The notes: generated from the sequence alone by a model not told the origin. 63,644 nucleotides of DNA from Streptomyces sp. NRRL F-2580 (GCF_000720115.1 NZ_JOIR01000046.1:1-63644); one strand, 5' to 3'; positions 42,476-51,837 are shown, numbered from the stretch's first letter. Numbers and translations: made by a program.

Positions 42476-42993
42476 TCACCGCCGGGGCCTGTCGGTTGGC
42501 AACGGCCGGCCGGTCATCGGGCCGGCCAGCACCTGGCCGTCGTAGGGCAGGGTCGGGGCGGTGGCCTCCCACGCGGCCCAGACAGGTGTGCGCCGCATCC
42601 CCGCGATGGCTTCCTCCGGCAGGGCCGGCCCGGCGGTCAGGAAGCAGGTGAGCGCCTCGGCCCTGTTCCCGCGCGCGAGGAACTCCTTCACGCGGTCGAC
42701 GTAGTCGGCGGGCAGCGGCGGGCGGCTCCCCCGACGACGAACGGCGGCTCGTACAGGGCCAGGGCCAGGGCCGCGCTGCCCCTGGCCACGGCCTCCAGGG
42801 CGAGGACCGCCCCGGAGGACATCCCGAAGAGCAGCACCGGCAGCGAGGCGAGCGGTGCGTGCGGTGCGTGCGGTGCCCGGGTCATCCAGGTGCCGCCGAC
42901 GAGGACCAGCGTCGGGCCCGCGTCGCCGTGCCCCTCGCACGCGATCACCGTACCGTCGGACGAGACCACCTCGAACACGTCGCTGCTCCCCAA
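42476..42993 (-). pseudogene. Decayed alpha/beta hydrolase (second locus)
   Basis: The frame from 42993 starts as a normal hydrolase (VSSDGTVIACEGHGDAGPTLVLVGG). Residues that normally follow, with the tyrosine-Asp-Arg-Arg-Gly-Arg-Gly block, are missing; the chain goes from LASLP straight to VLLFGMSSGAVLALEAVARG and ALYEPPFVVGG. Near 42720 the pattern then changes frame and continues as LPADYVDRVKEFLARGNRAEALTCFL and APTLPYDGQVLAGP to the stop at 42476. This is an internal deletion of about 40 residues plus a frameshift. All parts belong to one family, so the locus is a decayed single gene. Confidence 0.75.
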
Positions 42994-43187
42994 GCCGCAC
43001 GGGCCGGGCGGTCAACGGCCCCCATCGGTCCGGTACGTTGGGCATGCCTCGCGGTGACCTGTACGGACGGACAAGATCACGACGAGGTCACCTGGTCGAA
43101 CCGGCACACCGCCTCCCTGGCGGCCCCGGACCGACCGTCCCGCGCGGCCGGAGCCCTCCTCGGACCGCCCTACTCCAGGAGTACCCC

Positions 43188-43529
43188 GTGGCGCGCTCGC
43201 TCGACGGCCTCGTCTTCGTCCCCGTGGCCGACCAGGCGCCCGGGCAGGTCGGTCGGCAGACCCGGTTCGAGTACCGCGAGCAGGACGGCCGGGTCTGGGC
43301 CGAGTACGGCGGCGGGGACGTGCTCAGGGGCTACCTCGTCGGCACGCGGGCGGACGACGCCGTCGACTTCCGCTACGTGCAGCTCCGCCTCGACGGGACG
43401 ACCGCGTCCGGGCACTGCACCTCGCTCGTCACGGAGCTCCCCGACGGCCGCCTGCGCCTGGAGGAGACGTGGACGTGGGAGTCCCAGGAGGGTCACGGCA
43501 CCAGCACGGTCGAGGAGCCGCTCGGCTGA
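43188..43529 (+). CDS. Small beta-barrel protein of the 'N-acetylglutamate synthase'-annotated family
   Basis: A 113-residue protein starting at GTG 43188 behind AGGAG (43177-43181). The pattern TRFEYREQDGRVWAEYGGGDVLRGYLVG and LPDGRLRLEETWTWES matches a small family often annotated as N-acetylglutamate synthase in Bacillus, an annotation that is not supported by any acetyltransferase motif. A lipocalin-like binding fold is more plausible. It has no partner gene in the same orientation. Confidence 0.75.
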   Translation: MARSLDGLVFVPVADQAPGQVGRQTRFEYREQDGRVWAEYGGGDVLRGYLVGTRADDAVDFRYVQLRLDGTTASGHCTSLVTELPDGRLRLEETWTWESQEGHGTSTVEEPLG

Positions 43530-43570
43530 GGGCCGGCCGCCGACGCTCACGCCACGGCCGGCCCGCTCGA

Positions 43571-45040
43571 TCACCGGGCCGCAGGCTCCGGACGCCGCTG
43601 CGACCACGGCCGGACCGTCTCCAGCTGCGCCGCCACCCGGAGCACGGTCACCTCGTCGTCGCGGCGTCCCACCAGCTGCACGGCGAGCGGCAGCCCGTCC
43701 GGCCCGTGGCCCGCCGGGACGGAGGCGGCCGGGTGGCCGGTGACATTCCACAGCGCGGTGTAGGCGACCATCGGGCGCGAGCGCGCCAGCGCCGTCAGCA
43801 GCCCGGCGCCGTCCAGCGCGCCCACCGGGCGAGGGCGCTCGGCGATCACCGGGGTCAGCAGCAGGTCCATGGTGGTGAACATCCGGTCCGCGCGTACCGC
43901 CAGCCGCTCCCCCGCCCGGATCCCGCGCTCCACGGCGGATTCGGGGACCAGCCGGGCGAGCGCGAGGGTGTTGCGGGTGCGCCGCTCCAGCAGGTCGGGG
44001 CGCTCGACGGCGGCGGCCTCCGCCCGTACGCCGCCGCAGAACTGGGCGGCGAACGGGGCCGACGCGTCCGGGTAGCGGGGGTTCACCTCGCGTACGTCGT
44101 GACCCAGTTCGCGCAGGGCCCGAGCGGTCTCCAGCATGGCCTCGACGTGCGCCGGATGCGGGCGTACGCCGGGCACGGCGGGCTTGGCGGAGTAGCCGAT
44201 GCGGAGCCGGCCGGGCTGGGTCTCCAGGGCCCGTACCCAGCCGGTGGCCGCGGGGCGGGCGCTCCAGCGGTCGGTGGGGGTGGTGCCGGCGAGGACGTCG
44301 TAGAGCAGGGCGCTGTCGCGCACCGTGCGGGTCAGCGGTCCCACGGTGCCGAGTGCGTACCAGAGGTGGGCGTTCGGGGCGGTGGAGACCCGGCCGCGCT
44401 GGGGTTTGAGGCCGAAGAGTCCGCAGCAGGCCGCCGGGATGCGGATCGAGCCGCCGCCGTCGCCGCCGAGCGCCGCTGCGACCAGTCCGGCCGCGACGGC
44501 GGCGGCGCTGCCGCCGCTGGAGCCGCCGGGGGTGCGGGTGGTGTCCCAGGGGTTGCGGGTGTGGCCGTGGGCGACGGACTCGGTGAAGGGCCATTGGCCG
44601 AACTCGGGCATCGTCGTCTTGCCGATGACGACGGCTCCGGCCGCGCGCAGGCGGCGTACGGCCTCGGAGTCGACGGTGACGGGGGTGTGGTTGGCGGCAC
44701 CGCCGAAGGTGGTGACCTGCCCGGCGACGTCCAGCTCGTCCTTGACCGCGATGGGCACGCCGTGGAGCGGGCCGTGCGCCCCTTCCGCGTCCCGGGCGTC
44801 GGCCTCGGCGAGGGCCTGCTCGGCGAGGACGATGCGGAAGGCTCCGAGGGCGGGGTCGATCCGGGCGATGCGGCGCAGCGCGGCCTCGACGAGGGCGCGG
44901 GAGGTGGTCTTGCCGGTGCGGACCAGTTCGGCCTGCCGCTCGACGGACTGGTACATCAACTCCGCATCGTGCCGGGCCTGTTCCTCGCCCTGTCCCCCGT
45001 CCGGCTCGCCGCTCTGTGCGCCGTCCCTGTCCATGGCCAC
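43571..45040 (-). CDS. Amidase-signature (AS) family enzyme
   Basis: A 489-residue hydrolase with the full Ser-cisSer-Lys triad: Lys100 in IAVKDELDVAG, the GGSSGGS glycine/serine loop at 172-178, and Ser198 in GGDGGGSIRIPA. The closing region LTPVIAERPRPVG and GLPLAVQLVGRRDDE are family hallmarks. It hydrolyses an amide, possibly like fatty-acid amide or indoleacetamide hydrolases, but the substrate cannot be read. The first 25 residues are Asp/Gln/Gly-rich. Its promoter region adjoins the left 145-bp repeat. Confidence 0.9.
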   Translation of the reverse strand: MAMDRDGAQSGEPDGGQGEEQARHDAELMYQSVERQAELVRTGKTTSRALVEAALRRIARIDPALGAFRIVLAEQALAEADARDAEGAHGPLHGVPIAVKDELDVAGQVTTFGGAANHTPVTVDSEAVRRLRAAGAVVIGKTTMPEFGQWPFTESVAHGHTRNPWDTTRTPGGSSGGSAAAVAAGLVAAALGGDGGGSIRIPAACCGLFGLKPQRGRVSTAPNAHLWYALGTVGPLTRTVRDSALLYDVLAGTTPTDRWSARPAATGWVRALETQPGRLRIGYSAKPAVPGVRPHPAHVEAMLETARALRELGHDVREVNPRYPDASAPFAAQFCGGVRAEAAAVERPDLLERRTRNTLALARLVPESAVERGIRAGERLAVRADRMFTTMDLLLTPVIAERPRPVGALDGAGLLTALARSRPMVAYTALWNVTGHPAASVPAGHGPDGLPLAVQLVGRRDDEVTVLRVAAQLETVRPWSQRRPEPAAR

Positions 45041-45136
45041 CCCTCCCGCTTACCAGTCGGTAACTCCGAGCAAGGCTGTCGTCCCACCGCCTGCACGTCA
45101 AGCACCCGTTGTCGGCCCGTAGTGCGGCGACATGCC

Positions 45137-45281
45137 CTGTCACACGCCTGTGACAGTCGGCGGACACGGCCATGAAGTGGCGCGGGCAATCTCTTTATCA
45201 GGGACAAACACCGCATTCCGGAAAGCCTCGGAAAGCGTCCCCTGCTTCCGAGGTCGTGAGCAGAGATGACCGAGACGACGC
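45137..45281. repeat. 145-bp direct repeat, left copy
   Basis: This copy matches 63434-63578 in the same orientation with 3 mismatches in 145 positions, all within the first 50 bases. It begins with the palindrome CTGTCACAcgccTGTGACAG and ends after GTGAGCAGAGATGACCGAGA plus seven further bases. Here the ninth codon of the associated start runs into the end of an alpha/beta hydrolase gene on the other strand, so the regulator is cut off. The two copies flank 18,152 bp. Confidence 0.95.
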
Positions 45282-46106
45282 CAGCAGGTGGGGGGTCTGC
45301 GGGCGCAGGCCCACCAGCGCCTGCTGGGCCTTGGGCCAGGCCGTCTCCAGCTTCGCCAGGAGGTCCTTGGACATGGTGGCCGGCGCGGCGAAGGGTTCGG
45401 TCTTGGTGAGCACCGCGACCGGGACCGGCGGGAGCGGGCCGCCGCGGTCGATGGCGGTGACCACGCCCTCGATGTCGACCTGCTCGAAGGCCGGGTCCGC
45501 GTCGAAGGGCGTGCCCGGATGCCGCAGCGCCTCGACGTACGCCGCCCAGTCCGCCCCCATCGCGGGCTTCAGCGCGGGCCCCAGCGCGTCGACCAGGACC
45601 AGCCCGCGGGTCCGCTCCGGGTGCTCCTGCGCGTACCGCAGGGCGAGCATCCCGCCGAACGAGTGCCCCACCAGCAGGTACGGACCCGGTACGTGTCCGG
45701 CGGTCAGCACCCGGTCCAGGTCCTGGACCATGGCGGGCAGTTCCCGGGTGCCCCGTACGGGCGTGCTGCGGGTGGTGAGCGTCGGTGGCTGCGTGTAGCG
45801 GATGGTGCCCGGGCGGTCGTAGGTGCAGACGCGGGTGAACGCGGCCACGCCCGGCAGCACCGCCGGCACCTTCGGAACGGGCGGGGTGGTGTCGGTGAGG
45901 GACCACGGGTCGGAGGCCTCGTGCAGCCCGGACAGCAGGACGACGGTGGGGCTCCCGGAGCCGGAGCAGTGCAGGTACAGGCTCCGCCCACCACCGACGT
46001 CCACCCGCTGCTCGGTATCCCCGCCGCCCGGCCGCGGTGTGCCCGCCACCAGCAGGACGACGGCTACCGCGGCGGCCGTCACCCCGCCCCGTACGCGCCT
46101 TCGCAT
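45198..46106 (-). CDS. Exported alpha/beta hydrolase with replaced C-terminus
   Basis: This 302-residue protein has an N-terminal membrane anchor or signal (about 5-30), SLYLHCSGSGSPTVVLLSGLHE as the first strand and oxyanion region, VCTYDRPG, and GHSFGG as the nucleophile elbow near residue 158. It is normal until TPHLLA (about residue 275). The last 28 residues are encoded by the left 145-bp repeat read backwards, so the usual strand and helix with the catalytic histidine appear to have been lost. The protein is probably inactive unless another histidine substitutes. The break at 45281 is exact. Confidence 0.8.
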   Translation of the reverse strand: MRRRVRGGVTAAAVAVVLLVAGTPRPGGGDTEQRVDVGGGRSLYLHCSGSGSPTVVLLSGLHEASDPWSLTDTTPPVPKVPAVLPGVAAFTRVCTYDRPGTIRYTQPPTLTTRSTPVRGTRELPAMVQDLDRVLTAGHVPGPYLLVGHSFGGMLALRYAQEHPERTRGLVLVDALGPALKPAMGADWAAYVEALRHPGTPFDADPAFEQVDIEGVVTAIDRGGPLPPVPVAVLTKTEPFAAPATMSKDLLAKLETAWPKAQQALVGLRPQTPHLLASSRSSLLTTSEAGDAFRGFPECGVCP

Positions 46107-46203
46107 GCCCCCAGCGTCCCGCGGCCTCCGACACCCCGCCAACCGGACCCGGCCCGGCCCGCCCGGGTGAGCCGCGTCTCACCTGGCTGCCGGCGCTTGT
46201 CTG

Positions 46204-46217
46204 TGCAACAAGTTGCA
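46204..46217. promoter_or_regulatory. Operator candidate TGCAAC-AA-GTTGCA
   Basis: A perfect inverted repeat with 6-bp arms and a 2-bp spacer, 15 bp before the PadR start codon and in the shared promoter region with the divergent hydrolase. PadR proteins usually autoregulate, so this is the likely binding site. Confidence 0.65.
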
Positions 46218-46232
46218 TAGCAAGATCCCGGC

Positions 46233-46796
46233 ATGGCGCTCGAACACGCGATCCTCGTCTCCCTGCTGGAGAAGCCGGGCTCCGGCTATGAGCTGGCCCG
46301 CCGCTTCGACCGGTCCATCGGCTACTTCTGGACCGCCACCCACCAGCAGATCTACCGCGTCCTCAAGCGCATGGAGAGCGACGGCCTGCTCACCGTCCGC
46401 ACCGTCCCACAGCAGGGCCGGCCGGACAAGAACGAGTATTCCGCCGCGGGCGCGGGCCGCGCCGCCCTCGCCCAGTGGCTGCACGAGCCGATCGAACCCG
46501 AGAGCCTGCGGCACGACCTCGCCGTGAAGATCCGCGGCGCGGCCTTCGACGAACCGGCCTCGCTGATCCGCGAGGTCGAGCGGCACCAACAGGCGCACCG
46601 GGACCGCCTCGCGCGCTATCTCGCCGGGGAGCTGCGCGACTTCACCGGGCCGGACGCCCCCGCCCCCCTCGACGCCGGTCAGGAACTCCAGCACGTCGTC
46701 CTGCGCGGCGGAATCGCGCAGGAGCGGATGACGATCGCCTGGCTCGACGACGTCCTGGCGACCCTCCACCGGCTCGCGCGGCCCGCGACCGACTGA
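46233..46796 (+). CDS. PadR-family transcriptional regulator
   Basis: A 187-residue regulator. The N-terminal winged helix (MALEHAILVSLLEKPGSGYELARRFD, then QIYRVLKRMESDGLLTVRTV) is the PadR core, and residues of about 90-180 form the C-terminal helical dimerisation domain of the larger (Vir-like) subfamily. It lies 87 bp ahead of the acyl-CoA dehydrogenase gene and probably controls it together with itself through the palindrome at 46204. Ligands of the family are phenolic or cationic drugs; this one is unknown. Confidence 0.9.
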   Translation: MALEHAILVSLLEKPGSGYELARRFDRSIGYFWTATHQQIYRVLKRMESDGLLTVRTVPQQGRPDKNEYSAAGAGRAALAQWLHEPIEPESLRHDLAVKIRGAAFDEPASLIREVERHQQAHRDRLARYLAGELRDFTGPDAPAPLDAGQELQHVVLRGGIAQERMTIAWLDDVLATLHRLARPATD

Positions 46797-46883
46797 CCCG
46801 CACCGCACACGCCCTCAGCCCCACCCCCTCCCTCCGCGCGTCCGCGCGGCCTTCGACCCCAACCCCTCGGAAGGTGAATCGCC

Positions 46884-48608
46884 ATGTCCGACCCTCTGCT
46901 GTTCCACCCGCACACCTACGACCCCGCGCACTTCGACCCGGAGACCCGCAGGCTCCTGCGCGCCACCGTCGACTGGTTCGAGGCCCGCGGCAAGCGCCGG
47001 CTCATCGAGGACTACCGCTCCCGCGCCTGGCTGGCCGATTTCCTCGCCTTCTCCGCCGAGGAAGGGCTCTTCGCGACCTTCCTGACCCCGGCCCCCGCCG
47101 CCGGCGAGGGCGAGCCGGACAAGCGCTGGGACACCGCGCGCATCGCGGCCCTCAACGAGATCTTCGGCTTCTACGGCCTCGACTACTGGTACGCGTGGCA
47201 GGTGACGATCCTCGGCCTCGGCCCGGTCTGGCAGAGCGACAACGCCGCCGCCCGCGCCCGCGCCGCGCAACTCCTCTCCGAGGGCGAGGTGTTCGCCTTC
47301 GGTCTGTCCGAGAAGACCCACGGCGCCGACATCTACTCCACCGACATGCTGCTGGAGCCCGACGACGACGGCGGCTTCCGCGCCAGCGGCTCCAAGTACT
47401 ACATCGGCAACGGCAACGCCGCCGGCCTCGTCTCCGTCTTCGGCCGCCGCACCGACGTCGAAGGCCCCGACGGCTACGTCTTCTTCGCCGCCGACAGCCG
47501 CCACCCGGCCTACCAGCTGGTGAAGAACGTCGTCGACTCCTCCAAGTACGTCAGCGAGTTCCGCCTCGATGACTACCCGGTGTCCGCCGCCGACGTCCTG
47601 CACACCGGCCGCGCCGCCTTCGACGCGGCCCTGAACACCGTCAACGTCGGCAAGTTCAACCTCTGCACCGCCTCGATCGGCATCTGCGAGCACGCGATGT
47701 ACGAGGCCGTCACGCATGCCAGCAACCGGATCCTCTACGGCCGCCCCGTCACCGCCTTCCCGCACGTGCGCCGCGAGCTGGCCGACGCCTACGTCCGCCT
47801 CGTCGGGATGAAGCTCTTCAGCGACCGCGCCGTCGACTACTTCCGCTCCGCGGGACCCGACGACCGCCGCTACCTGCTCTTCAACCCGATGACCAAGATG
47901 AAGGTCACCACGGAGGGCGAGAAGGTCATCGACCTGATGTGGGACGTCATCGCCGCAAAGGGCTTCGAGAAGGACAACTACTTCGCCCAGGCGGCCATCG
48001 AGATCCGCGGACTGCCGAAGCTCGAGGGCACCGTCCACGTCAACCTCGCGCTGATCCTCAAGTTCATGCGCAACCACCTGCTGGACCCGGCCGAGTACAC
48101 ACCCGTACCGACGCGTCTCGACGCCGCCGACGACGACTTCCTGTTCCGGCAGGGACCGGCCCGCGGTCTGGGCTCCGTACGCTTCCACGACTGGCGTCCC
48201 GCGTACGACGCCTACGCCGCCGTGCCCAACGTCGCGCGCTTCCGCGAGCAGGCCGACGCCCTGTGCGAGTTCGCGGCCACCATCGCCCCCGACGAGAAGC
48301 AGAGCCGCGACCTCGACTTCCTCCTCTCCGTGGGCCAGCTGTTCGCGCTGGTCGTGCACGGACAGCTCATCCTGGAGCAGGCCCGCCTGACGGACCTGGA
48401 CGAGTCCGTCCTCGACGAACTGTTCTCCGTCCTCGTGCGCGACTTCTCCCAGCACGCCATCGAGCTCCACGGCAAGGACTCCACCACGGCCGAGCAGCAG
48501 GCCTGGGCGCTCGGCGCGATCCGGCGCCCGGTCGTCGACGAGGCCCGCGCGGCCCGTGTCTGGGCGCGCGTCGAGGCGCTCTCGGGAGCGTACGAGATGG
48601 CCCCGTAG
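46884..48608 (+). CDS. Acyl-CoA dehydrogenase-family flavoprotein
   Basis: A 574-residue FAD enzyme of the long acyl-CoA dehydrogenase/oxidase type. Residues of about 130-175 have FAFGLSEKTHGADIYS (the family's substrate/FAD loop) and GSKYYIGNGNAAGLVSVF; later GKFNLCTASIGICEHAMYEAVTHASNRILYGRPV gives the C-terminal helical domain start. Its 574-residue length exceeds the 380 residues of ordinary members because of extra C-terminal helices. The catalytic Glu cannot be fixed confidently. Directly downstream of PadR, it probably forms a regulator-enzyme operon. Confidence 0.85.
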   Translation: MSDPLLFHPHTYDPAHFDPETRRLLRATVDWFEARGKRRLIEDYRSRAWLADFLAFSAEEGLFATFLTPAPAAGEGEPDKRWDTARIAALNEIFGFYGLDYWYAWQVTILGLGPVWQSDNAAARARAAQLLSEGEVFAFGLSEKTHGADIYSTDMLLEPDDDGGFRASGSKYYIGNGNAAGLVSVFGRRTDVEGPDGYVFFAADSRHPAYQLVKNVVDSSKYVSEFRLDDYPVSAADVLHTGRAAFDAALNTVNVGKFNLCTASIGICEHAMYEAVTHASNRILYGRPVTAFPHVRRELADAYVRLVGMKLFSDRAVDYFRSAGPDDRRYLLFNPMTKMKVTTEGEKVIDLMWDVIAAKGFEKDNYFAQAAIEIRGLPKLEGTVHVNLALILKFMRNHLLDPAEYTPVPTRLDAADDDFLFRQGPARGLGSVRFHDWRPAYDAYAAVPNVARFREQADALCEFAATIAPDEKQSRDLDFLLSVGQLFALVVHGQLILEQARLTDLDESVLDELFSVLVRDFSQHAIELHGKDSTTAEQQAWALGAIRRPVVDEARAARVWARVEALSGAYEMAP

Positions 48609-48694
48609 GCCCGGGGTCCCCTCGCCGGCCTGCCGCCACGCCACCGGCGAGCAGGCCGGCGTCGGGACAGAAGGTGTCAGGACGTGGGTCCGAC

Positions 48695-49339
48695 TCAGGT
48701 GGAGACGACGTCGCGGGACAGTGCCGTGTGCAGGGCGAAAGCACCGAGCAGACCGCCTGCCGTGAACCGCTGGGCGGTCAGGATGCGGGGCCGGGTGGCC
48801 AGGAACTTCGACATGCGTCCTGCGCCCAGCATGATCAGGCCGTTCACTGAGATGCCCACGACGATCTGCACCGCCCCGAGTTGAAGCAGCTGCCCCCAGG
48901 CCGGGCCTGCCTGCGGGTCCAAGAACTGGGGCAGCAGTGCGGCGTACATCAGGGCAATCTTGGGGTTCAGCAGGTTGGTCAGCAGCCCCATGGAGAACAG
49001 GCGGGCGTCGGAGACCGGAGGCAGGTCCTGGGCCGGGGCAAAGGGCGAGCGGCCCCCGGGCTTGAGCATGTCCCAGGCGAGGTACGCCAGGTAGGCGGCC
49101 CCGGCGAGCTTGACCACCATGAAGGTCACCGGCACGGCGGCGAACATCGCGGACAGGCCCGCAGCTGCGGCCAGGAGATAGCACACGAAGCCCACGGCGG
49201 TCCCGCTGAGGCTGACCAGGCCCGCCCTGCGGCCTTGGGTGATCGCCCGCGAGGCGAGGTGGATCATGTTCGGTCCGGGAGTCAACGCCATGCCCAGTTC
49301 GACTAGGGCCACTCCTCCGACTGCGGTCAGAGTGATCAC
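48695..49339 (-). CDS. LysE-family amino-acid/metabolite exporter
   Basis: A 214-residue membrane protein with six hydrophobic segments. The opening ALVELGMALTPGPNMIHLASRAITQGRRAG contains the family's conserved GPxxxxxxxxxxxxGxxxG segment, and GLLTNLLNPKIALMYAALLPQF contains the NPK motif typical of the RhtB/LysE group. It exports amino acids or related small molecules. It is convergent with the acyl-CoA dehydrogenase gene (86-bp gap), so regulation is separate. Confidence 0.9.
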   Translation of the reverse strand: MITLTAVGGVALVELGMALTPGPNMIHLASRAITQGRRAGLVSLSGTAVGFVCYLLAAAAGLSAMFAAVPVTFMVVKLAGAAYLAYLAWDMLKPGGRSPFAPAQDLPPVSDARLFSMGLLTNLLNPKIALMYAALLPQFLDPQAGPAWGQLLQLGAVQIVVGISVNGLIMLGAGRMSKFLATRPRILTAQRFTAGGLLGAFALHTALSRDVVST

Positions 49340-49530
49340 CGGTCAACCTCCCGTTGTTCGTCGGGAACCCCGTACGGAGGGGCGCCCGGTTGCAGAAGGC
49401 GGGGTAGCGCACGAGCTGCGCCTGCCTCGCCCGGCTCAGCATATGGCTTCGCCGCTCGGCATCTTTGTGCACCCCGTGCCTGGCCCGACATCAGATGCTT
49501 TCCGTGGGTCGGGCCGCCGTGTCGTGGCGG

Positions 49531-51837
49531 CTATTCCGTATGCAGAACTGTGGCGATGGTGGTCCGGGCCGCCGTGCGGGCGGGGATCAAGGCACCGAGT
49601 ACGGCGATCGTCACTCCGGCCAGGAGCATCGCGGCCAGTTGGGGCGCGTGCCATACGTCCTTCATGTACTCGGGGAAGTCGACTACGCCGACGTGGTCCA
49701 CGACGAGGCGGTGGGCCGCGATCCCGAGGGGGATACCGAGCAGTGCGCCCATGGCCCCGAGTCCGGCGACCGAGGTGACCGTCATCAGGATTACCTGACG
49801 GGGTGTCATGCCGATGGACTTGAGCATGCCCAGGTCCCTGCGTCGTTCACGGGTGTTGAGCAGGACGGTGTTGAAGACGCCGAGCGAGGCCACGAGGGTG
49901 AGGAGTACGGTGAAGACGGTGGAGAAGGTGATGACGGTGGTGGTGCCGGCGTTGCCGGGGTCCAGTACGGAGGCGTGTACGGCCGGGTCGAGTTTCCCGG
50001 CGGCCGCCGCGTAGGCGTGGGCGTCGGCGTCGGGGGCGAGACGGACCGTGTACTCGGTGGCTCGGGCGTGGGGGGCGAGTTGGGTCAAGGTGTCCCAAGT
50101 AGTCTCCAGGGCGAGTGCGTTGCCTTCGATGACCTGGCCCACGACGGTCGCGGTGATCTTCTTTCCGTTCAGTTCGAGGGTGGTTCGGTCGCCGACCTTC
50201 AGGCCGCGTTGGGTGAGGAAGGCCGGCCCGGCCACGATCTCGCCGGCCGCCTTCGGGGCGCGGCCCTTGACGATGGTGTGCTCGTAGAGGGAGTTGTCGC
50301 CGCGGTAGAAGTCGGCGAAGACCGGCTGGTTCTGGCCGGTCATGTTCGCCTGGGACAGCGCGCGGGCTCGTACCCCCTGCGCACCGGGCAGGGCTCGCAG
50401 CTGTTCCTCGATCTGTGTGTCGCTGAGGCGGGCCGTGTTGGCGTCGTCGGACCCGCCGGTGGTGACCTGGATGCGGGCGCCCCCGTCCTCCTTGCCGACG
50501 TTGCCGTAGGCGACCAGGGTGCTGGTCAGGCCGGTGGACAGGGTGACGGTGGTGACGCCGAGGACGATGGCGGCCAGGGTCAGCAGACTGCGGGCGGGGC
50601 GGGCGAAGGGCTGGCCCATGCCCAGACTGACCGGGCGTGGCAGGCGGGTGGCGCCGAGCATCCGCTGGACGCGCAGTCCGCGCCCGGTGCGGGGTGCGCC
50701 GCCGGCGCTGATGGCCTGTGCGGCGGGCAGCCGGTGGGCCCGTAGGGCGGGGATCAGTGCGGTGAACAGGACGAGGGCGGGCATGCCCAGCAGGCAGGCC
50801 ACGGTCACCCACGGGCTGACCTCACCGACCGTGGCCCGGCCGACGTCGATGCCGGTGAACGCCACCTTCATGATCGGTCCGGCCAGTGCGTTGCCGACCA
50901 GCGTGCCCAGCACGCAGCCTGCCACGGCCGGCACGGAGAGCATGGTCAGGTAGACGGCGACGACTTGGTTGGGGGTGAACCCCAGCGCCTTGAGGACGCC
51001 GATGTGCCGGTATCCGGAGACGACCGCCCCGCTGACCACGTTGCCGACGATCAGAACCGAGACCAGCAGGCCAAGGACGCCGAAGAGGGTCATGAAGGGG
51101 AGGTAGGAGTCGGCCAGTGCGGAGAACGCCTGCCTGAGGGCGAGGTAGGTCTGCGCGCCGGTGAGAGCGTCCTCGGGCAGTCCGGCGGTGGCCCGGTCCA
51201 GCGAAGTGCTCAGCTGGGCTTCGGTGTCGGATTCGGTGAAGCGGTAGAGCATCTGGGCGGAGGTGGGGTGCAGGACGGTCATCTGCGCGGGTGAGACCCA
51301 GGCGCTTGCCGACTTGCTCATGCTCGTGGCGAACCCGACGACGGTCAGCGTCCCTCCGCTCGGTGTCTTCAGCTTCGTGCCGAGAAATTCGGTGCCGGGA
51401 GAGCCCTGCACGGACCAGTTGACGACGATCTCGCCGGTGCCGGTGGCCCACCGGCCCTCCAGCAGGTCGATCCGGTCCACGGGACCCGCCGAGTCGGCCC
51501 GGCCCACCACGCTGAGGGTGCCGCCCGCCATCCACAGCCAGTCCTTGGGGATGTCGACGACGGCTTGTCCGAACGGTCCCGCAGCGGCCTCCACTCCGGG
51601 CTGCTGCGCGGTACGGGCCAGTTGTTCCGGGGTGACCTTCGTGGTGTCGAAGGAAGCGGCCGTGTGTGCACCGCGCTGCTCGGCGTACGCCTTGTCGAAG
51701 GGGCTGGAGGCGGCAGTGAGCAGGGTCAGCGCGAGCAGGACGGTGGTGGTGGAGCAGAGCACCACCAGCCCGATCACGAAGGTCTGGACCCGACGCCGCT
51801 TCACAGCCGCCCGGGAGGCCCTCCATACGGCCCTCAT
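49531..51837 (-). CDS. ABC transporter permease, FtsX/MacB type (two FtsX domains)
   Basis: A 768-residue permease with an N-terminal membrane helix, a large extracellular MacB-like domain (about 45-225), a first FtsX unit of three helices (about 240-370; MTLFGVLGLLVSVLIVGNVVSGA), a linker, a second membrane-anchored external region, and a final FtsX unit (about 640-760; LASLGVFNTVLLNTRERRRDLGMLKSIGMTPRQV). The RRRDLGMLKSIG block is diagnostic for the C-terminal FtsX domain. Its start overlaps the stop of the ATPase gene (ATGA), so the two are coupled. Such ABC exporters often expel peptides or lipoproteins, or act as sensors of cell-wall antibiotics. Confidence 0.93.
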   Translation of the reverse strand: MRAVWRASRAAVKRRRVQTFVIGLVVLCSTTTVLLALTLLTAASSPFDKAYAEQRGAHTAASFDTTKVTPEQLARTAQQPGVEAAAGPFGQAVVDIPKDWLWMAGGTLSVVGRADSAGPVDRIDLLEGRWATGTGEIVVNWSVQGSPGTEFLGTKLKTPSGGTLTVVGFATSMSKSASAWVSPAQMTVLHPTSAQMLYRFTESDTEAQLSTSLDRATAGLPEDALTGAQTYLALRQAFSALADSYLPFMTLFGVLGLLVSVLIVGNVVSGAVVSGYRHIGVLKALGFTPNQVVAVYLTMLSVPAVAGCVLGTLVGNALAGPIMKVAFTGIDVGRATVGEVSPWVTVACLLGMPALVLFTALIPALRAHRLPAAQAISAGGAPRTGRGLRVQRMLGATRLPRPVSLGMGQPFARPARSLLTLAAIVLGVTTVTLSTGLTSTLVAYGNVGKEDGGARIQVTTGGSDDANTARLSDTQIEEQLRALPGAQGVRARALSQANMTGQNQPVFADFYRGDNSLYEHTIVKGRAPKAAGEIVAGPAFLTQRGLKVGDRTTLELNGKKITATVVGQVIEGNALALETTWDTLTQLAPHARATEYTVRLAPDADAHAYAAAAGKLDPAVHASVLDPGNAGTTTVITFSTVFTVLLTLVASLGVFNTVLLNTRERRRDLGMLKSIGMTPRQVILMTVTSVAGLGAMGALLGIPLGIAAHRLVVDHVGVVDFPEYMKDVWHAPQLAAMLLAGVTIAVLGALIPARTAARTTIATVLHTE

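Noticed and set aside
43188..43529. Acetylglutamate synthase activity
   Set aside because: No GNAT acetyltransferase motif; the family name is a legacy annotation.
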